DNA from: Nitrosarchaeum sp.
Lineage (GTDB): Archaea > Thermoproteota > Nitrososphaeria > Nitrososphaerales > Nitrosopumilaceae
Direction: 5' to 3'
DNA length: 33,765 bases
Assembly: GCA_016844465.1 (NCBI GenBank)
Contig: JAERMO010000005.1
Coordinates: 1 to 33,765, forward strand
Numbering within the stretch: the stretch's first letter is position 1; the number at the start of each line of letters is the position of its first letter. Positions 30,136 to 33,765 of the stretch are shown piece after piece. The notes below the pieces were generated by a model, which worked only from the letters and a program-made list of their open reading frames with translations, had not been told where the DNA came from and ran no database searches. The position numbers were made by a program, and so were the translations under genes.

Positions 30136-30437
30136 CATAATTATTAGTAAATGCTACAATCAAATATTTTTCTAATCTATGCTAAGTATTTGATGTACCT
30201 TCTATTTGGGAATGGGATCATGATTCATCAGAAATTACAAGAATAACTATTGGTTATCATTATATTCCGAGTTGTTTTGGCAAATTTCTCATGACGTGAA
30301 ATTCTGCATATGTGATATTTGTTATAAAACAGTGTTAATCAACATATATTTGATTAAATTAATTATTATCAAATGAATTTTAATAAAAATAACAGTTTTA
30401 CTTAAATAATTTTAAGTTATTCCTATGTAGGCATATT

Positions 30438-30677
30438 ATGGCAGTGGCATATGTTATGATTAATTGTGATCTAGGGAAAGAGGAAATAGTAATTGGAAAT
30501 TTAAAGCGATTAAGTTGTGTCAAAGAAGTCCATGGGACTTTTGGGGTATATGACATATTTGCTAAGGTAGAAGACTCTGAAATGGAAAGGCTTAGACAAA
30601 CCATTACTCAGAGTATTCGAAGAACTGATTTTATTAGATCTACTATTACTCTTATGGGAATAGAGGGACAAAATTAG
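30438..30677 (+). CDS. Stand-alone Lrp/AsnC RAM-domain protein
   Basis: AVAYVMINCDLGKEEIVIGNLKRLSCVKEVHGTFGVYDIFAKVE...RSTITLMGIEGQN. Confidence 0.88.
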   Translation: MAVAYVMINCDLGKEEIVIGNLKRLSCVKEVHGTFGVYDIFAKVEDSEMERLRQTITQSIRRTDFIRSTITLMGIEGQN

Positions 30678-30783
30678 GAATCAGATAAATGTCACTCAAA
30701 TTTATCTTGAAAAAAAATGATGACAAGTATACGGATTGTTCTCAATGCAACAATCCTTATTGCACTGTAGTTGTAAGTGTCCT
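30661..30783. repeat. Inverted duplication, arm 1 (inverse copy at 32633-32756)
   Basis: tagagggacaaaattaggaatcagataaatgtcactcaaatttatc..tgaaaaaaaatgatgacaagtatacggattgttctcaatgcaacaa... matches reverse complement of arm 2 with four substitutions and one 1-nt indel. Confidence 0.9.
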
Positions 30784-30820
30784 AAATACGGTAAAAGAAA
30801 GAATTGTGGATATGAATTAA
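30689..30820 (+). pseudogene. Frameshifted copy of Cys-rich microprotein (intact paralogue at 32573-32728 -)
   Basis: MSLKFILKKNDDKYTDCSQCNN then frameshift; restoring one C gives SLLHCSCKCPKYGKRKNCGYEL. Confidence 0.75.
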
Positions 30821-30856
30821 GATCAGTCAAATGGGGGAGTTTGGATACTAGGGGCA

Positions 30857-31224
30857 ATGGTAACCATGGAATCTGAAAAATATCATAAAATTTATCAAGA
30901 AATACAAAATCTTGATCCAAAAATCAGATTTGTGACAATTATAGATTATCAAGGAAGATTGTTGTTTGGGGACAGAAAGAAGGAATAACAAATTATTTAA
31001 AACCAGACTTTCAAAAAGAATCACTCAGACATGCAATGGATGCATGGAAATTACGCGACAAATTCACAGATTTTATTGGTAAAGGAAAATATGCCCTTGT
31101 CGTATATGAAAAAATCAAAAGAATCACTATTCCATTAGAATCAGACAAGATTATCTATCTAACAACTGAACCAGAGGTTGATCATGACCGCCTAATTAAA
31201 AACATCATGAAAATATTAGAATAG
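30857..31224 (+). pseudogene. DUF6659-like thaumarchaeal protein, frameshifted
   Basis: KIYQEIQNLDPKIRFVTIIDYQGRLLFGDRKKE* (stop 30986-30988), then another frame: GITNYLKPDFQKESLRHAMDAWKLRDKFTDFIGKGKYALVVYEKIKRITIPLESDKIIYLTTEPEVDHDRLIKNIMKILE; consistent with a 1-nt loss. Confidence 0.65.
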
Positions 31225-31302
31225 AGTATTTAGACACACACAGGAGTCAAACATCCAGAATTCATTAAAAAATTTATAAATTTAAACAAATTTCACACAT
31301 GA

Positions 31303-31452
31303 TTATTTTTCGATATTTGGTATGTGTTCCTTGCAATAACATTTCAAGTCAGTACATTCTCTCATTTCATGAGTGTACTCATCAAGAGGTACCTTTTTTC
31401 TTTCACAGAAACACACATCTGCTGGTTCGTAGCACTTTATACAATAGCTCAT
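31303..31452 (-). CDS. 49-aa Cys-rich microprotein
   Basis: Manual ORF MSYCIKCYEPADVCFCERKKVPLDEYTHEMRECTDLKCYCKEHIPNIEK. Confidence 0.65.
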   Translation of the reverse strand: MSYCIKCYEPADVCFCERKKVPLDEYTHEMRECTDLKCYCKEHIPNIEK

Positions 31453-31588
31453 GAATACTATAATGTATTATACAATAATAAAGATTATTAGTTGATATAT
31501 GTAAATATATTGGAATATACAATTTATAATTAAACAAATTTTAATAACTAGCAACATATCTTTAATAATGTTTCAAGTATGCTTCTAA

Positions 31589-31840
31589 GTGGCATCTATT
31601 ATGGAGGTAGCATATGTTTTGATTAATTGTGAATTAGGAAAAGAAGAAACAGTAATTGAAAATCTAAAGCATCTAGATTCTGTCAAGGAAGTTCATGGAA
31701 CGTTTGGAGCATATGATATAATCGCAAAGGTAGAGCACGCCGAAAAAGAGAAACTCCGAGAAGTTATTATTTGGAGTATTCGAAAAATGGAAAACATCAG
31801 ATCTACTCTCACTCTTATGGGAATAGAAGGGCAAAACTAG
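31589..31840 (+). CDS. Stand-alone Lrp/AsnC RAM-domain protein (close paralogue of 30438-30677)
   Basis: EVAYVLINCELGKEETVIENLKHLDSVKEVHGTFGAYDIIAKVE...RSTLTLMGIEGQN; 56 of 79 aligned residues identical by eye. ATG at 31601 is the likely start. Confidence 0.88.
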   Translation: MASIMEVAYVLINCELGKEETVIENLKHLDSVKEVHGTFGAYDIIAKVEHAEKEKLREVIIWSIRKMENIRSTLTLMGIEGQN

Positions 31841-31847
31841 TAAGAAT

Positions 31848-32378
31848 ATGGCAAAAGCTTATGTTCTTATTGTTAATGAATCAGGAACTGAAGATTCTGT
31901 CATATCAAATCTTAATACTATTGAAACTGTAAAAGAGGCACATGGTACATTTGGTTCATACGATATTCTAACAAAACTTGAATCAAATGACGAACAAAAA
32001 ATTCAAAAGGACATCTCTAATAAAATTAGAAAAATTCAAAACATTCGCTCGACACTAACATTATTAGTTAATGAAAAAGAAAATTTTAGAAAAACAAATA
32101 AAAGTGAAAAGGAGATTTTAGAAAAATATCTGGCACAAGCTTTTGTCATAATTCATTGTAATAGATCACAAGAATCTAATGTGTTACAAAATTTAAAAGA
32201 CATTCCTGAAGTAATCGAAGCTGATATTTTGGTTGGTTCTTATGAAATAATTTGTAAAATTGTAGCTCCGACATATAATGAAATTTCAGATGTGGTTAGT
32301 AAAAAAATTCGTAAACTTGGAAATATCAAGTCCACAATTACCTTAAATGTAGTTGAAAAACAAGGTTTTAGTAAATAA
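31848..32378 (+). CDS. Tandem double RAM-domain (Lrp/AsnC ligand-binding) protein without HTH
   Basis: Two RAM units: AKAYVLIVNESGTEDSVISNL...TFGSYDILTKLE and AQAFVIIHCNRSQESNVLQNLKDIPEVIEADILVGSYEIICKI. Confidence 0.88.
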   Translation: MAKAYVLIVNESGTEDSVISNLNTIETVKEAHGTFGSYDILTKLESNDEQKIQKDISNKIRKIQNIRSTLTLLVNEKENFRKTNKSEKEILEKYLAQAFVIIHCNRSQESNVLQNLKDIPEVIEADILVGSYEIICKIVAPTYNEISDVVSKKIRKLGNIKSTITLNVVEKQGFSK

Positions 32379-32408
32379 TTTCATCTGGTACAGATTATGT
32401 CGTAGAAT

Positions 32409-32567
32409 TCAGTGATGAATCAAATAAGGCATTTTATCCTTAGTGTCGGGAATAGGGTTTGAACACTGTCCACATTTTGGACGAATTATTTCGGCATCAA
32501 AATCTACTTCGCCTATTGGTTTTTCACAAATCATACATCTAACTGTTTTAGTATCATAAATATTCAA
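32409..32567 (-). CDS. 52-aa zinc-ribbon-like microprotein (TTG start)
   Basis: Manual ORF MNIYDTKTVRCMICEKPIGEVDFDAEIIRPKCGQCSNPIPDTKDKMPYLIHH. Confidence 0.6.
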   Translation of the reverse strand: MNIYDTKTVRCMICEKPIGEVDFDAEIIRPKCGQCSNPIPDTKDKMPYLIHH

Positions 32568-32572
32568 TTTTG

Positions 32573-32728
32573 TTATCCTCCAGTAACTGCATCAAACAAT
32601 ACACATTCACAATCATCACGTTCTCCACAGTAAGGACACTTGCAATGACAGTGCAATAAGGAGTTGTTGCATTGAGAACAATCCGTATACTTGTCATCAT
32701 TTTTTTTCATGATAAATTTGAGTGACAT
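32573..32728 (-). CDS. 51-aa Cys-rich microprotein (45 aa from internal Met)
   Basis: Manual ORF MSLKFIMKKNDDKYTDCSQCNNSLLHCHCKCPYCGERDDCECVLFDAVTGG. Confidence 0.65.
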   Translation of the reverse strand: MSLKFIMKKNDDKYTDCSQCNNSLLHCHCKCPYCGERDDCECVLFDAVTGG

Positions 32729-32756
32729 TTATCTGATTCCTAATTTTGTCCCTCTA
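32633..32756. repeat. Inverted duplication, arm 2 (inverse copy at 30661-30783)
   Basis: See arm 1. Confidence 0.9.
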
Positions 32757-32847
32757 CCCAGCCCTTACATGAAACGCAAATTAGCATACCGTCTTCATCC
32801 TCATAACTTTTTGAATCTGAAGGACATTTACATTTTAGAACTTCCAT
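32740..32847 (-). CDS. 35-aa zinc-ribbon-like microprotein
   Basis: Manual ORF MEVLKCKCPSDSKSYEDEDGMLICVSCKGWVEGQN; CxC...CxxC. Confidence 0.6.
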   Translation of the reverse strand: MEVLKCKCPSDSKSYEDEDGMLICVSCKGWVEGQN

Positions 32848-33065
32848 GGTTTTTACATGGTATAATAATATTATAATTTGAATTTAAAAAACTTAAAAAT
32901 TGTTTATTATTTTCCATTATTATTACATATTTGTTCATATTTTATACAATCGACAATAAATTTCATTACTGTGGTAATCCTTTATGAAAGATAAAAAAGA
33001 ATTAGACAAAGAGAAATTTAGAGAAAAAATAGCTAAAGGCGAAGTCATGGAATTTACTTGAGAAT

Positions 33066-33398
33066 ATGACAACAAGTGTTTATCAAAAAATCACTGAAGC
33101 GAATCTAGATAGAGAATTCGAGACGATATTGATCAAACTTTTACGATATAATATGTCGCCAGTAGTAGAAGAACCGGTGCGTCAATTTTTGCGAGAGTAT
33201 GTTGTAATACGTGATGATTTTTGGAGTCAGTTTGGGAAAAGTAATTCGTTTGATATGGCATTTGATGGGTATTATCAATACGCAAAAAATAAATGCGCGT
33301 TAATAGACTCGCTCTTTGATAATCTGAATTTTGCTCTAAATTATGATCCACTAAGAAATGATTTATCCATCATGATAAAAGATGGATTAACATTTTAA
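33066..33398 (+). CDS. Hypothetical protein
   Basis: 110-aa ORF with natural composition. Confidence 0.65.
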   Translation: MTTSVYQKITEANLDREFETILIKLLRYNMSPVVEEPVRQFLREYVVIRDDFWSQFGKSNSFDMAFDGYYQYAKNKCALIDSLFDNLNFALNYDPLRNDLSIMIKDGLTF

Positions 33399-33523
33399 AT
33401 TTTAGGAAATAGTGTATGGTCTATAATAATAACTTCGCATAACCCTGCTTTACAGAAATTACAAATACAGTCTACATCCATTTTTTTGCAACCACACTTG
33501 CACACACATTCATAGAATTTCAT
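33395..33523 (-). CDS. 42-aa Cys-rich microprotein (8 Cys)
   Basis: Manual ORF MKFYECVCKCGCKKMDVDCICNFCKAGLCEVIIIDHTLFPKI. Confidence 0.55.
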   Translation of the reverse strand: MKFYECVCKCGCKKMDVDCICNFCKAGLCEVIIIDHTLFPKI

Positions 33524-33524
33524 G

Positions 33525-33647
33525 TTATACATCCATATTTTCTAGCGGTTCTGGATGTCCTTTTCCACGAAGTGCAAGAAGTACTATTGCCAAGGTAATT
33601 GTAACACCTAATGCAACACCATATGCTGCCATGCCAGCTTCTGCCAT
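33525..33647 (-). CDS. 40-aa single-TM microprotein
   Basis: Manual ORF MAEAGMAAYGVALGVTITLAIVLLALRGKGHPEPLENMDV. Confidence 0.6.
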   Translation of the reverse strand: MAEAGMAAYGVALGVTITLAIVLLALRGKGHPEPLENMDV

Positions 33648-33765
33648 GGTTCTAGTATCATAAAATTATCAATAAACATGACTGTGATTAATTGAAAAAT
33701 GTGTTTAGTTTTATTTTTTAAATTAAACAAATTTTTGAATTGCGTTTTATTTTTTATGCTACATT

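Noticed and set aside
30702-30920. 72-aa minus ORF
   Set aside because: Antisense to the duplicated Cys-rich microprotein copy and DUF6659-like remnant.
32446-32480. tRNA T-loop-like string gggtttgaacac
   Set aside because: Lies in the coding frame of the zinc microprotein 32409-32567; no cloverleaf.
32691-32876. 61-aa plus ORF
   Set aside because: Antisense shadow of two Cys-rich microproteins.

Overview
AT-rich archaeal chromosome segment, most likely from an ammonia-oxidising Thaumarchaeota/Nitrososphaerota of the Nitrosopumilus/Nitrosarchaeum type. That assignment is inferred from gene content: a tuf-rpsJ-rpoP block, archaeal endA, archaeal ATP-dependent DNA ligase, FBP aldolase/phosphatase, several TFBs and many zinc microproteins. 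The first ~28 kb is mainly ordinary housekeeping and accessory genes: truncated CAP domain, frameshifted BNR-like protein, subtilase with Calx-beta, PIG-L deacetylase, LbH sugar nucleotidyltransferase, response regulator, endA, DUF47, ligase, FBPase, EF-1A, S10, RpoP, CBS, LOG-like, 3-hydroxyacyl-CoA dehydrogenase, Fic remnant, HIT, DnaJ-ferredoxin fusion, two TFBs around a YnfA pair. The last ~5 kb (28.6-33.7 kb) is the most unusual part. It has four stand-alone Lrp/AsnC RAM-domain genes (five domains), a dense set of Cys-rich microproteins missed by the 60-aa ORF track, broken UspA and DUF6659-like genes, a ~124-bp near-identical inverted duplication about 1.9 kb apart, and a compact nested-stem palindrome that may be a structured RNA or a MITE-like element. 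No tRNA, rRNA or CRISPR array was recognised. All family calls are by eye, with no database search.
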